From Diospyros lotus (taxonomy: Eukaryota > Streptophyta > Magnoliopsida > Ericales > Ebenaceae): a stretch of DNA of 64,000 nt. The notes beneath the pieces were generated by a model, which was given only the letters and a program-made list of their open reading frames with translations, was not told the DNA's origin and made no database searches. The position numbers and the translations under genes were made by a program. This document shows, in pieces, positions 23,801 to 38,800 of this stretch. Position 1 is the stretch's first letter. Every line of letters begins with the position of its first letter. The DNA lies in NCBI RefSeq assembly GCF_014633365.1, contig NC_068344.1, forward strand, positions 10,493,669-10,557,668. Direction: 5' to 3'.

Positions 23801-26800
23801 GCTGACAAAAGCCCGAAGCATGTTGCACTTTGTGCTTAAAGCACCCTTTTGAAACACTGCTAGATAATATTGTCAAGACAAAAATTCATGCTAAAAGAGA
23901 ACAAAAGTGGCTCTTTTAATTCATTTTCAATGATTTTGTCCAGATTAAGAAAGTCATCTTCATTGAAAATGGCTAAATTGACTCCTTTAACCAAACTGGC
24001 TGTGAACTAAAAGTTTAAGTGGGTGTTCCAAGTGTTGCATTGCCTCTTTTACTTCTAATATTAAATCTACACTCTTCAACTCTAGCTATATTAGCAACAG
24101 CACCCATGTCAAAAAATCATTACCAAATACTAAATCATTCTCTTCTACAACACTCCAAGATATTTATATAATAGATGGATGTGCTTTGTTTGGTGTACAA
24201 CACTAAGCTAGGGCTGTAGAACAAAACCCCTTCGATAAATTGTTGTGCACATTTTCTTTGGAGACAAGATGACCATGGGAAGAGGAATGGTTATGTAGAG
24301 GTTGTGGTTTTACACGGGAGTAAGGCTTTCTTAAGGGTGCGTATTATCATGGCAATATGGATTTGGGATAAGTTCTTTAGCTTTGTGTGAGTAAAAATTG
24401 GTAATGGTGTTACTTATCAACTGGGGTGGTTTCTAATGACCTCTTGTGAGATCTTTATGGACCTTTTTAATTGATGATAAGGATGGTGGTTAGTGATTGT
24501 ATTTCTTCAACCTTGACAACATAAATTTGCAAGCATAATCTCCATGAATGCTTAGTAATCGATGAACTTACTAGACATATTTATAGAGAGGTGCCTCAGT
24601 GTCCCCAATCAATATTTAAAATTATAAACATTATTTTTATCAAATAGTATTAGCTACATAAACACTTTTGTCAATAGCGTCTTTGGCAGCTTTACTGTTA
24701 CAACAATAAAAATAGATCAAGCCTCTATCTCACCATATGGGGTGGGGGCTACTACATGAATTTTAGATCTCCGTTCATTTTTGTTCATTACCTATTTTTT
24801 TTTAGTATGTCAAACCTAATTGTCTATCACCAAGTTTGTTTGGTCTTCCTCCACCTCTTTTGCTAACTACTTGTCTATGGCATCAACTCTTCTCACAGGG
24901 GGTTTCTATTGATCTTCTTTTCACATAACCAAATAATCTTAATCATATCACGTTATTAAGAATAATCTCATTTTTAGTTTTATTTTTTCTTATATGGCCA
25001 CACATCCATCTTAGCATTTGCATCTCAATTACACTTATTTTACAAATGTTGGTACTTTACTACCCAACATTCTTTCCCATAAAACAAAGCTGGTCTTATA
25101 ATTATCTTATAAAATTTTCCTTTAAGCTTTAGTGGGATCTTACTATCACATAAAATGCAGATGCACTTTTCCAATTTAACCAAGCCGCCTTAATTCAATG
25201 AATTACATCCTCACTAATCGCCGCATCTTTTTGGATGATTAATCCAAGATATCTAAATTGGTCTTTTCTTGGTATGATTTGATCTTCCAATTTTAGCATA
25301 ACATCATCCACCCTTATATTCTACTAAACTTAAATTCTATATATTCAATTTTCACCCCACTTAATTTAAATCATTTAAATTCTAAAGTGTTCCCTTCATA
25401 ACTCAAGTTTAGTATTCATGTCTTCTTTTGTCTCATCTACCAACACTATGTCATTTGCAAATAGCATGAACATGTTCAGTGAGTCCATCTACTAGGGAAA
25501 ATAGGTAAGGACTTGATGCTGATCCTTGATGTAATCTTATTGTATTTGGGAAAACATCAATATCTCCACATGTTTTTGACACTTGTTTTTGCTTCTTGAT
25601 ACATGTCTTTAATAACTTGTATGTACATAATTTAAACTGCTTTTTTTCTTTAAAACTCTCCATAAGACTTCTCTAGGCACTTCGTTATAAGCTCTCTCTA
25701 GATTTATAAACACCATATATAAATCTTTTTGGTTATCTCTATATCTTTTTTTTAGGCACCTCAGCAAATATATGGCTTCTATTGTTGACCTAACAAGCAC
25801 AAAACAAAATTAGTTTTCAGATACCTTAGTTTCTCTTCCTAATCTCTACTCAATCACTCTCTCCCAAAGTTTCATTGTGTGGCTCGTTAACTTGATTCCT
25901 CTATAATTTCCACAATTTTTAACATCTCCTTTGTTCTGGCATACTTTTTGTGGTAAAGATCACATTAAATAATTTCGTTAACCAAATATGCCCTCTTATC
26001 CCATGCATTTCCATGTTTTTAATGGTTTATTATTTGGTCCAATTGCTTTAATATTCATCATCTCTTTTAGTGCTTGCTTTATTTCATTTGGATATACATC
26101 CATAGAATATGTAATTTCTATCTTCTTCAAAGTTATGCCCCAACATAGCACTTGTTTATCTTTTTTCATTGAATAACTTCGAGAAATACTCTATCCATCT
26201 CTCCTTGATTGCCCCCTCATTTACTATTACTTTTTGGTTTTCATCTTTTATGCATTTCACTTGGCTTAAATCTCTAGCTTTAGCTAGTTTATATATATAT
26301 ATATCTTTCTCCAGCTTTTGTATCAAGTTATTGATTTAAATTTTCATAAGCTTTTGACTTTGCTTCTCTAATGGCCTGTCTTGCTTCTTTTTTTTGGCCA
26401 AACTGTATCTCTTTAGATTTTCCTTGTTACAACAGTTATGTAAAATCTTGTAGCAAGCTCTCTTACTTTTGATTTTCTCATGTACCTCTTCATTTGACCA
26501 CCAATACTTTTTTTGATTTGGACTTTTCCCTTTGACTCCTCCAAGAACCATTTTTTCCTTACTTCACTTAGTAGTAGCCATTTCACTCCATATTGTTAGC
26601 TTGTCCTTCTACGGTCCAATCTCTACTACCACACCTTTTTCTCGAAAATGAATTGTTTTTCACCTTTAGAATTCCAACATCTAAATCTTGGACTTAGTTT
26701 TTTTTTTTTCTTCCATTTCTTGATATGGACATCTAGGACCACAAGTCTATTTGAGTAGTCAAGCATTCTCCCAGTATAACCTTACAATTCTTAAACCACA

Positions 26801-29800
26801 ATGGCTCCTCTTGTCTCATAAGGAAGTGTCATGACCCTAGGGGTAAAATAAGTCATTAGGCTGCTAATGCATAAGCTGATTGTACCTTTTAGTTATTGTT
26901 GTAACCATTTGTACTTTTTCAGTTAGACATGACAACTCAAAGGAAGAGCCTATAAAAAGGCTAAGTGTAGAGGATGGGAATTATGTTGGAGTGATAACAA
27001 ATTCTTTCCCTCTAAATTTCTCTTTCCCTCTCCTTTCTGTGAAAGGAAGTCCCTCTCCTTTCTGTGAAAGAAAGTGTTACTTGAAGCTGTGTCTCTACTG
27101 CTTTGTAATTATATTGTACTGCTATATGTTGGTAGTCTTAACTGGTTTTATTTCCTACAATAGTGTTCTGTTTTGCGTGCTTTATGTTTGTGCGCCTTGT
27201 ATCTGCTGAGTCGCTGAGTATATAATCAGCGGCTCTTCTATTCTTTCTTATTCTTGATCATTCTAAATTCCAGATTTCAGTTCTCGAATTCCTGTCTTTG
27301 TTTTCCCTAGTTACTACCTCTGTGTATACTTTTACACTTTCTCTCTCTAAATTCTCCCTCCTCCTTTCAATTCTTTCTCCCTTTCTATTATCTTTCTTGG
27401 ATCTTCCAGAATTTGTCCCAAGTCTGAGCCCCGAGACTTGACATTTGGTATTAGAGCTAGTGGTCCTTGGCCATTGGACTGAGATTGGGCGAGCAAGAAG
27501 GCACCAATTAGAAGCAGATCTGAGTGATCATGACTCCACAGCAATCTGGATCAGATCTGGAGGGTTGTTGTTCAGTGCAGTGATTCCTAGCAATCGGATT
27601 GGATTTGTGAATTGTTGATTTGCGTGGTTGGTGGTGGTGATCGTTTAGTTGCAGATCGGAGGTGTAATTCAGTTGTAGATCGGGAGTGGCAATTCAGTTT
27701 GAGGAATGGTAGAAGGAACAAGATTGAAGCAATTGGAGGTCAGGCTTGAGACAATGGATCTTGGGTTGCACCAAATTCAAGAGGAGGTGAGTCTTGGCAG
27801 AGTAGAAAGTGCCGCTGCCAAAGAGGCGGTGCGAGCACTGGATCAAGGAATGAAAGAAGAACTCTCCAAACTTCACATGGAGATTGCTATTGTCAATAAA
27901 AGGATCAACAGTGTCCTAGACATGATTTCTAGGTGGCCTCAAGTGAGTTTGCTGGCAGATTTTCCCTCTTGATCCATGGCAGGAGCAAGAATTCTGTCGC
28001 ATGCTCCTGATTCACCAGCAATGGATGATTGGGTTGAATTTTAGCTGGAAGTCCAAGTAAGCGGCACTTACACTACGCATCACCACACCCCTGTGCCTAG
28101 GTTAGAGATATGACTCATTGAAGGAGACAAACGTAGGTGGTGGATTAGACGGCGTGAGAGATTCTTCCACCACTATCAAGTGGCTGAGAATTTGAAGGTA
28201 AACCTGGTGGCAACATATCTCAATGATATAGCTGATGCCTGGTTTCAAGGATGGAGCCAGATTAGGAATGTATGTAGGAGGCAGGAATTTGCTGAAGATT
28301 TTTGTGAGCGATTTGGGGAACGATCAATGGCAGATGTTATTGAAGAGTTTTACAAGCTAAAACAAGAGGGATTGGTCATGGAGTATCAAGTCAAGTTTGA
28401 GGAGTTGAAGTCACTCATGCTTAATTCCCATCCAACCCTGAGTCAGTCTTATTTTGTATCGAGTTTCATTAGTGGACTGAATGAGGAGCTACAACCTACG
28501 ATGAAGATGATGCACCTTGTCACTGTACAACAGGTTGTGGAGAAGGCCAGGCTGCAAGAACTGGCATTGGAAGCCATATTTAGGAAGCATGAGCTTCAGC
28601 CTAAAATGTATCCTATGAGCAGCCTGTCAATTGGAGGTAATTCTAAAGCTGCTAGCCAAGTAGTTCAGAGAGGGACCTTCATTCCTTAGGCCGTACCAAA
28701 TCCAGTCCCCGTTAAGCCTCTATCAATTGAGTAGAAAAGGCAGCTTGGGCTGTGCTTTAGATGTGGTGAGAAGTACAGCCCCAGCCACCAATGTAAGAGG
28801 CAATTGCTGAATGTGGAAGGGACAGATGAGGAAACAGAAGAAGTGGGAGGGGTTGTAGAGGAGGCTGAAGTTGTTCAGCAGGAAATGCAAGGGGATGAAG
28901 GAGGAGAAATCTCCTTTCATGCATTAAAGTGTCACGACCCCAAGGGTAGATTAGGTGTAGTATATTACACATATTAGTTAGTGGTTGTACCTTACTGCTT
29001 GATAGTTTGTACCTTTACCAAGAAATCCTATAAATATGGCTGTAACCTAGAGAATTAGCCATGTTGTTGAATGAATTGAATTCTAATTTTCCCTCTCAAT
29101 TGTTCTATTCTCTCTCTCGATCTCCTTTGTCCTCCTCTATTCTTGCTGTGTCCCTCCATTTCTGTCTAATTCTTCCCCATACTCTTCTCAATTTCCCATC
29201 CAAACCCTAGGTTGTCACAAAAGGGGAGGCCCTACAGGGAAGATTATCAAGGTGAAAGGAATGGCAGGTAAAAATGATACTCATTGTGCTAATTGATAGT
29301 GGCAACACCCATAGCTTCCTGAATGAGACCACTGCCAAGGACTTGAGTGCAGACTGACAACCACCACTTCCCTCTCAGTGACTGTAGCCAATGGGAACAA
29401 GATGTACTGCCACTATAAGTGTGTTGATTTCAAATGGCTGATGCAGGGACAAGAGTTTATGACAGATTTAAGGATTTTGGAACTGGGAGGTGCTAGGAGT
29501 AGATTGGATGAGGTTAGTCAGTTCTCTGGTTTTGACTTCAACAAATTGGAAGTCACAGTGGAAATTGATGACAGGAAATTGACACTGGTTGGGAGTCTTG
29601 AAATTGGAGAGTGCAAGATGATAACTGGCAGGAAGTTGCAGAAATTGTTAACCAAAAAAGGGGGGCAGGTATCACAGCTGTACTCTATACATGCTGCGAA
29701 AGTGGATGAGGAAGAAGATACCGAGGAACACAACATGACTACAAATTTTGCTGTCCTCCAACTCCTTGCTGAGGTACAATTTTCTGATTCTTTGCAGTCA

Positions 29801-32800
29801 CTGTTGATGGAATTTAAGGATCCATTTGCTGAGCCAAATTCCCATCTCCTATTAGACCCTTTGACCATTTCATCCATCTTAAGCCAAACTCGGAACCTGT
29901 AAATATCAGATCCTACTGATTCCCCCTTATACAAAAGGCTGAAATAGAGAAGCTAGTCAAGAATATGCTAGCAAATTCCATAATATAGCCTAGCCAAAGC
30001 CTATTTGCCGCACCCGTTCTTTTTGTTAAAAAAAAAGATGTTATATGGCGGTTTTGTGTTGATTACCTCCATCTCAATGCCATTACCATTAAAAACAAAT
30101 TCCCTATACGTATTATTGAAGACCTGCTACATGAGCTAACTGGTGCCATCATTTTTTCCAAATTGGACCTGAGGGCAAGGTATCACCAAATTAAAATGAA
30201 ACCTACCAATATCCCAAAAACAGCACTTAAAACCCATCAAGGCCTCTATGAATTCACTGTCATGCCCTTTGGGCTCACTAATGCTCCTGCCACGTTTCAA
30301 GACTTGATGGACCACATTTTCATCCCATACTTGACGAAGTTCATTCATGTTTTCTTTGATAGCATCCTCATATATAGCCCCAATTTTGATCAACACTTAT
30401 CCCACCTAAAGACAACCTTTGAGATCCTTAAGTCCAATCAACTGTATGTTAAGCTATCAAAATGTACCTTTGCTAAGGGGGAGGTGGAATTCTTGGGTCA
30501 TGTGATCTTGGGAGAAGGAATCAGCACTGACCCTAAAAAGATGACAGTCATGGTTGAATGGCCTAGGCCCACAACAATCAAGGAAATAAAGGGTTTTTTT
30601 GGGCTGACAGGGTATTATCGGAGATTTATACAACATTATGGTATGATTAGCAAACCATTGATAGAGTTACTTAAAAAGGACAACTTCCATTGGAATCCCA
30701 AGGCTAAAGTAGCCTTTCTAACACTAAAGAGGGCTATGACTTGGGCCCCGGTTTTGTCACTGCCTGACTTATCTAAATCTTTTGCGGTAGAAACGGATGC
30801 ATGTGACAATGGAGTGGGGGCTGTGTTAATGAAAGAAGGAAAGCCACTGGCTTACATTAACCAGGCTCTTGCCCCAAAACACTTGGGATTAGGTGTGTAT
30901 GACAAGGAGTTGATTGCTGTGTTGGTGGTAGTTGATAAGTGGAGACATTACCTCAAAAGGAACCAGTTCATTATCAAGACCGATCATGAAAGCCTTAGTT
31001 TTTTGTTGTAGCAAAGGCTACAAACACAATTACAAAGGAAGGGGGTTTCAAAACTATTGGGCTTGGATTGTTTCATACAGTACCAGAAAGGGAAGGAAAA
31101 AGTGGTGGTTGATGCTCTCTCAAGAAGGGAAGAAAAGGGGACTTCCCAGGCCATTACTGTTGTTGTGTTGGATTGGGTGAAAGATATATTTGAAAGTTAT
31201 GAGAAGACTGAGTGGTTGAGGGATCTTTTAACTCAACTAACTATCCAACCAGTTGGAAATCCTGGTTATACACTCACAAATGGGTTAATCAAGTTCAAGG
31301 GGAGACTGGTAGTGGGAGATGATAAGTAGTTGAAGGACTGGATTTTAGAGACACTACATGGTTTGCCTTTGGGAGGCCATTCGAGGGTAAGGGCAATGTG
31401 CTAAAAGGCTAGACAACTATTCTTTTGGCCCGACCTAAAAAGAGATGTGGTTGAATTTGTGTTAACATGTGCAATTTGCCAACACTGCAAACATGAGCAT
31501 GTTTCTTATTCAGGTTTACTACAACCACTGGCTATTCTTGAACAAGCTTGGGAAGGAATCTCTATGGACTTTGCAGAAGGGCTGCCAAAATCAGAAGGGA
31601 GAGATGGAGTTTTGGTAGTGGTGGACAGACTAACTAAATTTGCTCACTTCCTAAGCTTGACGCACCCCTGTACAACACAAGAGGTGGTTCGGTTGTTCCT
31701 AGACTTGGTGGTAAAGATCCATGGGACTCCAAAATCCATTGTATTGGACAGAAATAAGGTTTTCACCAGCACTTTCTTGCAGGAACTATTTAAGAGTTTA
31801 GGGGTTGGGTTGCATATGTCTACAGCCTATCACCTTGAAACTAACGATGGCTATCATTGACACAATGGTGGTACAATTCTAACTACCTTAGTGCTATTAA
31901 GAGGGCCCCTTTTGAGGCACTGTTTGGATATAGCCCTCCCCTATTAACAATTGTGATAAACACCCTCCAAACTCTATGGCTGTGGTGGAGTAGTATTTGC
32001 AACATAGGCAGGAGGTTTTAACGTTGCTTAAGAAGGAATTAGCTACAACCCAAAACCGAATGAAGCAAATTTCTGACAAGAGAAGAAGTGACATGGCATT
32101 TAATGTGGGAGATAGGGTGTATTTGAAGGTGAAGAGATTTCTACAACACTCTTTCTCCACTAATCATGTGTCCAAGCTGAGCCCTAAGTACTCTGGACCA
32201 TTTCCCATAGTGGCTAAAGTGGCTTACAGGTTGCAGCTACTAGTTGAAGTGAAGACCCACCTGGTGTTCCATGTGTCACTACTAAAGAAATCGCTAGAAC
32301 CTAATGCAGCCACCAGCCCTAACCTCCCATTTGTAGATGAAGGTCTTGAAGTGGAAGTTGAACCTCGGGCTATTGTGGATAAAAGGGTAATATATCAAGA
32401 CACACTGCCCATTGCCCAAGTTCTAGTGCAGTGGACACACTTACACCCTGAACATATTCGACCCCTAGAGTAGAGAACCTAGAATTCAAGTCGAGTCTTT
32501 GATGAATGAACTCGATGATTTGATTCAATAGTTAGGAACCATTCAATAGTTAGGAACCCTACTTATACAAGTTTCTATGTTATCTAATCCTAGAAGTTAG
32601 GAGCTAATATACAACATAATTTTAGAATACAATAAGATAAGAAAACTATTATCTGTACTTCTATATGCTCTTATTATTTTTAGGAACTTATCTTTCTGCA
32701 TCTTATCTTCTATCTTCATCTGCTGCATTGGCTTCTTATCTGCTTCCACTCCCGTGACTTCCTCATAAGCTAAGACTCTCCAATACCCCCCCCTCAAGCT

Positions 32801-35800
32801 AAAGAATAGATATCTCTCATTCTTAACTTGTTGATGAGAGTCTCAAAACCTAGTCTAGCTATGGACTTAGTAAATATATTTGCCTTTTGGTCTGTTGTGG
32901 GAATATAGATAAGTCTTATACCTCTATCTTCAACTTCTCTTTGGATGAAGTGTCGATCAATCCTGACATGTTTCATTCTATCATGCTGTACGGGGTTGTT
33001 GATGATGCTTATAGCTGACTTGCTATCACTGTAGAGCCGTGTTGGTTTAGTTAATGGCATTTGTAGATCTTCCATTAATCTTACCACCCAAATTAATTCA
33101 CAAACTCCTTAGGCAATTGCCCTACATTCTGCTTTAGCATTGCTTCTTGCTACAACGGATTGTTTTTTACTTCTTCATATGACTAAATTACCCCATAACT
33201 TTGTACAAAAACCTGATGTAGATCAACTATCAATCACTGATCCTGCCCAATCTACATAAGAAAATCCTTTTGCCCCTCTTTCATCAGTCTTTTGAAACAA
33301 CAGTCCGTTACCTGGTGTGCCCTTTAGGTATCCCAGAATGTGATATATAGCTGTCAAATGTTGTTGAGTTGGGGCATGCATAAATTAACTTATGATGCTC
33401 ACTGAATAGGCTATATCTGGGCGTGTTAAAGACAAATAAATTAATCTCCCAACTAACCGTTGATACTTCTCCTTGTCTACTGGTGGATCATTATCCTTCT
33501 TCATATACTTCCAATTCCTCTCAAGTGGAGTTTGTCTTGGTTTGCATGCAAGCATTCCTTTATCTTTTAGAAGATCAAGAGTATATTTTCTTTGAGATAT
33601 TACAATACCTTCTTTACTCCTTGCCACTTCCATTCCCAAAAAATACTTCATAGTCCCCAAGTCTTTTATCACAAATTCTTCTTTCAACCTTTGTTTTAGA
33701 GCTGCAATTTCATTAGTATCATCCCCTGTAATGATTATATCATCCATATACACAATCAAGATACACCTTTTTCCATTTTAGTGTTTAATAAATAGAGTAT
33801 GGTCGGCCTCACCTTGCTTGTAACCAAATTTTGTCAGGGTCGAGCTAAACTTTTTAAACCATGCTCTAGAGGATTGTTTTAGACTGTAGAGAGATTTGTG
33901 TAGTTTGCATACCTTCCCAATCTTTTTTTCGTTTTCAAATCCGGGTGGAATCTTCATATATGCCTCTTCTTCTAGCTCTCTATTTAGAAATGCATTCTTG
34001 ATGTTGAACTGAAACAACTCCCAATCTAAGTTAACAACAATGGATAGAAGTACTCTAATGGAGTTTAACTTTGCAACCAGAGCAAATATCTCTTCATAAT
34101 CTATTCCATAGGTTTGAGAGTACCCTTGGGCTACCAACCTGGCTTTATAACGATCTATACTCCCATCTGATTTATATTTGATAGTAAACACCCATTTGTA
34201 GCCTACAACCTTCTTATCCTTAGGTTTGTCCACCAGTTCCCATGTGTTGTTGCTGTCCAATGCCTTCATTTCTTCCATTACAGCATTTTTCCAGTTTGCA
34301 TCACCCAAAGCTTCATGTATATTGCTGGGAATAAAAGCTTCATCCATAGTTACAGTAAATGCCCTAAACTGTGGGGACAATTTAGAGTAATTTAGATAAT
34401 TCGATATGGGGTATTTCACACAGGATCTTACCCATTTTTTGACTGCAATAGGCAGATCCAGATCATTCCTAGCTGTTGCACTGATTTCCTCATTTGCTGG
34501 ACGGATCGCAGGTTCTAGCAACTGGCTGATTTGAGCAGGATTTTTAGGCTTTCTTGAGTACACTTTAAGTTGTTTTTTTGGACTCAATTCTTCCCTTAGA
34601 TCAGTCTCCCCTAGTTCATCTGGTCTGTGATCAGATTTTGGGTTTGTAGCAGCTGATGATTGGAGATTGCTGGGTTCAAACGTTGCAGGCTGTGAACAAA
34701 CAACTACAGGATCATCATCAGTAATAGAGGGGGATATAGGCAATGTAATCGGTATTGAAACTGTGGGATCCCAATAGTTCTCTTCCACCCGTGATGCAGT
34801 ACTGGTGTGATAAAAAACTGTGTCATCAAATATTACATCACAAGAAACAAAGAATTTTTGTGATGTAGGACAATAACATTTATAACCTTTTTGGGTAGAA
34901 GAGTAACTAATGAAAATACACTTGAATGACTTTGGTTCTAGTTTGTGACGATTTAAGCTGGTTTGATAGACATAGACCACACATCCAAACACTTTTGGGG
35001 TAAGAGTATTAAGAATCCGAACATAAGGAAAGGTAGTCATAAGGTTGTGCAAGGGTGTTTGGTATTTTAGAACTTTGGTTGGGAGCCTATTAATCAAGTA
35101 AGCAACTATTAATATGGCCTCCCCCCAATACCTATTAGGAGTGGAACTAGTGAACATTAAAGATCTAGCCACTTAAAGTAAATGACGGTTTTTTCTCTTA
35201 GCTACCCCATTTTGTTGGGGAGTGTAGGGGCACGTGCTTTGATGAAATATTCCATTTGTAGTGAGATATTGGGTAAATGGGTAAGAGAAATACTCTCGGC
35301 CATTATCAGTCTTAAGGATGCAAATGGAGGACTGAAATACGTTTAGGACAAGTTTATGGAAATTCTGAAAAATTGCGCATACCTCAGATTTTTCTTTCAC
35401 TATGTATACCCAACATACCCTTGTGTGATCATCAATGAACGTCACAAACCACCTAACACCATTCAAGTTTGAAACCCTAGCTGGACCCCATATATCACTA
35501 TAGATCAAATGGAATGGCTTGGAAGGATTATATGCCTTTTGTGAATAGGAACTGTGAGTTTGTTTGGCAAGAATGCAATGGTCACACTTGAGCTCCAAAT
35601 TGGCTTTATTGATGAATAAATTAGGAAACAAATGTTTCAAATATTGAAAACTAGGATGACTAAGATGTCTATGATGTCTATGCCATAACAAGATTTCTGA
35701 ATTCAAACTAATTGAAAAGGAAAAACTACGAGTCAACTGACTAAGAAAAACCTTGTTGTCCAATACCCAATAGAGCCCATCTTTCTCCTTAGCACTGCCA

Positions 35801-38800
35801 ATCATCTTTCCCATAGATCGATCTTGAAAAACACAATGTGAGGAGAAAAATGTCACGGTGCAATTTAGATCTCTAGTGAGTTTACTCACAGATAACAAGC
35901 TACATTTTAAATTTGGCACATATAAGACAGATTCAAGTACTAAACCAGCCACACACACTTTTCCTTTTCTCTTAACCGAGGATATTGTTCCATCTGCCAT
36001 TAACACAGTTAGATCCTTATTTTCCAACTGAAAATTTTCAAACATAGCTATGGATCCGATCATATGATTGGATGCTCCTGTATCCATAACCCAACTGCTG
36101 TTGCTTGTCCTTCTAGTAGTTAGGGAAAAAACTGAGTTACCTCTTTGGGCCAAAGATGGTGCAGGGGTGGCTGGTGCTGGTCCATCTAAATCCTTTGGAA
36201 TATGTGCACCATTCAATAATTTCTACAAGAAATCTACCTGATCTACTGCTAAATTCAATCTCATACCTCTTTCGTTGTTAGGAGTACCTACAGTTGTAGG
36301 CATACTCGTGGTTGTATAAGCTGGTCTTTCCTTCTCCTTCTTGTTTCTTGGTTGCCAATTCGGTGGCTTTCCATGAAGTTTCCAGCAGTTGTTCTTTGTA
36401 TGGTGGGCTTATTACAGTATTCACACCATTATTCAGCCCTTAGATTTTCTTCTTTTTTTCGTTGTAGCAAGGGCAGATCTAGTATTCGGTTTTGCTGAAA
36501 CAAGCATGACTATCCTTCTGCTTTCTTCACGTTTAACTTCCGCGAATGCTTCTCTAAGTGTCGGCAGTGGCTTGATACCTAAGAGGCGTCCCTGAACCTC
36601 ATCCAAGTTTGAATTGAGGCCTTGAAGGAAGTCGAAAACTTGCTTCTTTTCCTGCATCTTGTTATATTTCTGGTTGTCACTTGGGCATTCCCACTTTGGA
36701 TCATAATATAAATCCATTTCTTGCTATAGCTCCACTAAGTTGTTGTAGTATTTAGTAACTGAGAGTCCACTTTGTTTTGTAGTCCGAATGGTTGCTCAAA
36801 TCTCGAAACAATGGACAATATTCTCAAGATCAGAATATAGCTCCTGGATTGCATCCCATATTTCTTTTGCAGTCTTGTAAAACAGATGGGTTCGGCCTAT
36901 CTTTGGTTCCATTGAGTTGATTAGCCATGCCATGAGAATAGAGTTCTCTACTTCCCATCGCTAGTAATCTTCGGACTTTTCTTAAGGTGTTGGAACGGTC
37001 CCAATGAGGTAGCCAAATTTCCCTTTGCCCTTAATCACCAAAGTCACAGACTGAGACCATTCCCTGAAATTCCTGCCATTCAGCTTGTGCTGTGTGATTT
37101 GCAAGGTTTGGCTATCCATGGAGGGTGTGCTGGCAGGAATGACGATAGGTTGCACGCTCGGCTATAGGCGTTGATCCGAGAGAAGACTCCTCAGTTGTAG
37201 GGATGGCTGTTGGATTAGGGCTAGTCATATTGATTAGGATACTCAGCTATGAGAAATCGAGCTCTGATACCATGAACAGATTCGGCCCCTAGAGTAGGGA
37301 ACCCAAAATTCAAGTCGAGTCTTTGATGAATGAACTCGATGATCTGATTCAATAGATAGGAACCCTACTTATACAAGTTTCTATGTTATCTAATCCTAGA
37401 AGTTAGGAGCTAATATATAATAGAATTTTAGAATACAATAAGATAAGAAAACTATTATCTCTACTTCTATCTACTCCTATTATTTTTCCTTATTTTTAGA
37501 AACTTATCTTTCTGCATCTTATCTTCTTTTCTTGATCGGCTGGGGGCCTATCTTCATTTGCTGCATTGGCTTCTTATCTGCTTCCACTCCCGTGACTTCC
37601 TCATAAGCTAGGACTCTCCAACACACCCAAACCATACCACTTGGGAGTATTTTCCAGGCATGCTGAAGTAGTTCCCAAAGGCAGCCCAATTGCTATAATT
37701 TCTTAGGGGCAAGAAATTTTTCAAGGGAAGGGGATTGTCATGACCCTTGGGGTAAATAAGTCATGAGTCTGTGTCATGACCCTAGGATTTAGCTAGGGTC
37801 TTAGAAGGAATTGAAAGGAATTTGGGGAAGAACAAAGAAGAAATGAAGGGGGAGATTGAACAGAATTAGGGAGAAAGTTAAGAGAAATGAGAGGGAGAAT
37901 GGAGAGAAATTTAGAGAGAGAATAAGAGTTTCAATTATCAATTTCAGCATATTTTTCTCCTCTTACAATTGGCCTTTTTATATGCATAGCTAGATGTTTA
38001 ACTAATTTCTAACAATATCCTACCAGCACCCATGTGCTTCTAACAACTTGTAAAATATCTCTAACTAACTATTATACCCTATTACAATAATGCCTCTTTA
38101 TTACTCCTAAGGTCATGACAGGCTGCTAACACATAAGCTGATTGTACCTTTTAGTTAATGCTGTAACCATTTGTACCTTTTCAGTTAGACATTACAACTG
38201 AAAGGACCAACCTATAAAAAGCCTAAGTGTAGAGGATGGGAATTATGTTGGAGTAATGACAAATTCTTTCCCTCTAAATTTCTATTTCCCTCTCCTTTCT
38301 CTCGCTGAATTCTCCCTCCCTTTCTATTCTCTTTCTTGGATCTTCTAGAACTTGTCCAAGTCTCAACCTCGGGACTTGACAGGAAGTAGTCTATTTGGGT
38401 TGTTGATATGCCATTTTTATATGCGATCACGTCTTTATCCTGTTTCTTAAACATAATATTGGCCATGATGAGCTCATATGCCATGGCAAATCCAAAATAG
38501 CTTTATTCTTAGTATTTATTTCCTCAAATTACCTCGATGTACATCTCTATATCCATTGCCCTCTCTACCCACATGGTCATTTAAGTCACCCTGTCACCCT
38601 CTATAATGACCTCTCCTGATTAACCCCACTCTAAATCTTTCCAACATATTGCTTTTATCTCCTCTTCTAACCCAAGTTGCAATGCATATGTACTAACAAT
38701 ATTCATAGTTACGTCTCTTAGAACAACTTTAATTACAATAATCTTATCTCCTATTCTTTTCACATCCACTACCTAAGTCTTATTGATAATAATCCTCATT

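Larger units (their letters stand above)
32449..37623 (-). mobile_element. Ty1/copia element nested in the gypsy chromodomain, TSD CACCC
   Basis: LTRs are 32449-32785 and 37273-37623. Perfect CACCC repeats occur at 32444-32448 and 37624-37628. The primer-site complement GCTCTGATACCA precedes the right LTR, so it reads on the - strand. Few stops interrupt the polyprotein and the RT box is intact, so it is among the younger insertions here. Confidence 0.95.
26827..38381 (+). mobile_element. Ty3/gypsy chromovirus, TSD GGAAG, carrying three nested insertions
   Basis: The 5' LTR is 26827-27443 and the 3' LTR 37736-38381. Perfect GGAAG repeats lie at 26822-26826 and 38382-38386. A primer site (TGGTATTAGAGC) follows the 5' LTR. 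gag, protease, RT, RNase H, integrase and a chromodomain are recognisable in gypsy order. Nested inside are a solo LTR (28930-29219), a copia element (32449-37623) and a solo LTR in the 3' LTR (37772-38120). Without them the element is about 5.7 kb. It is sense to the host gene. Confidence 0.93.
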
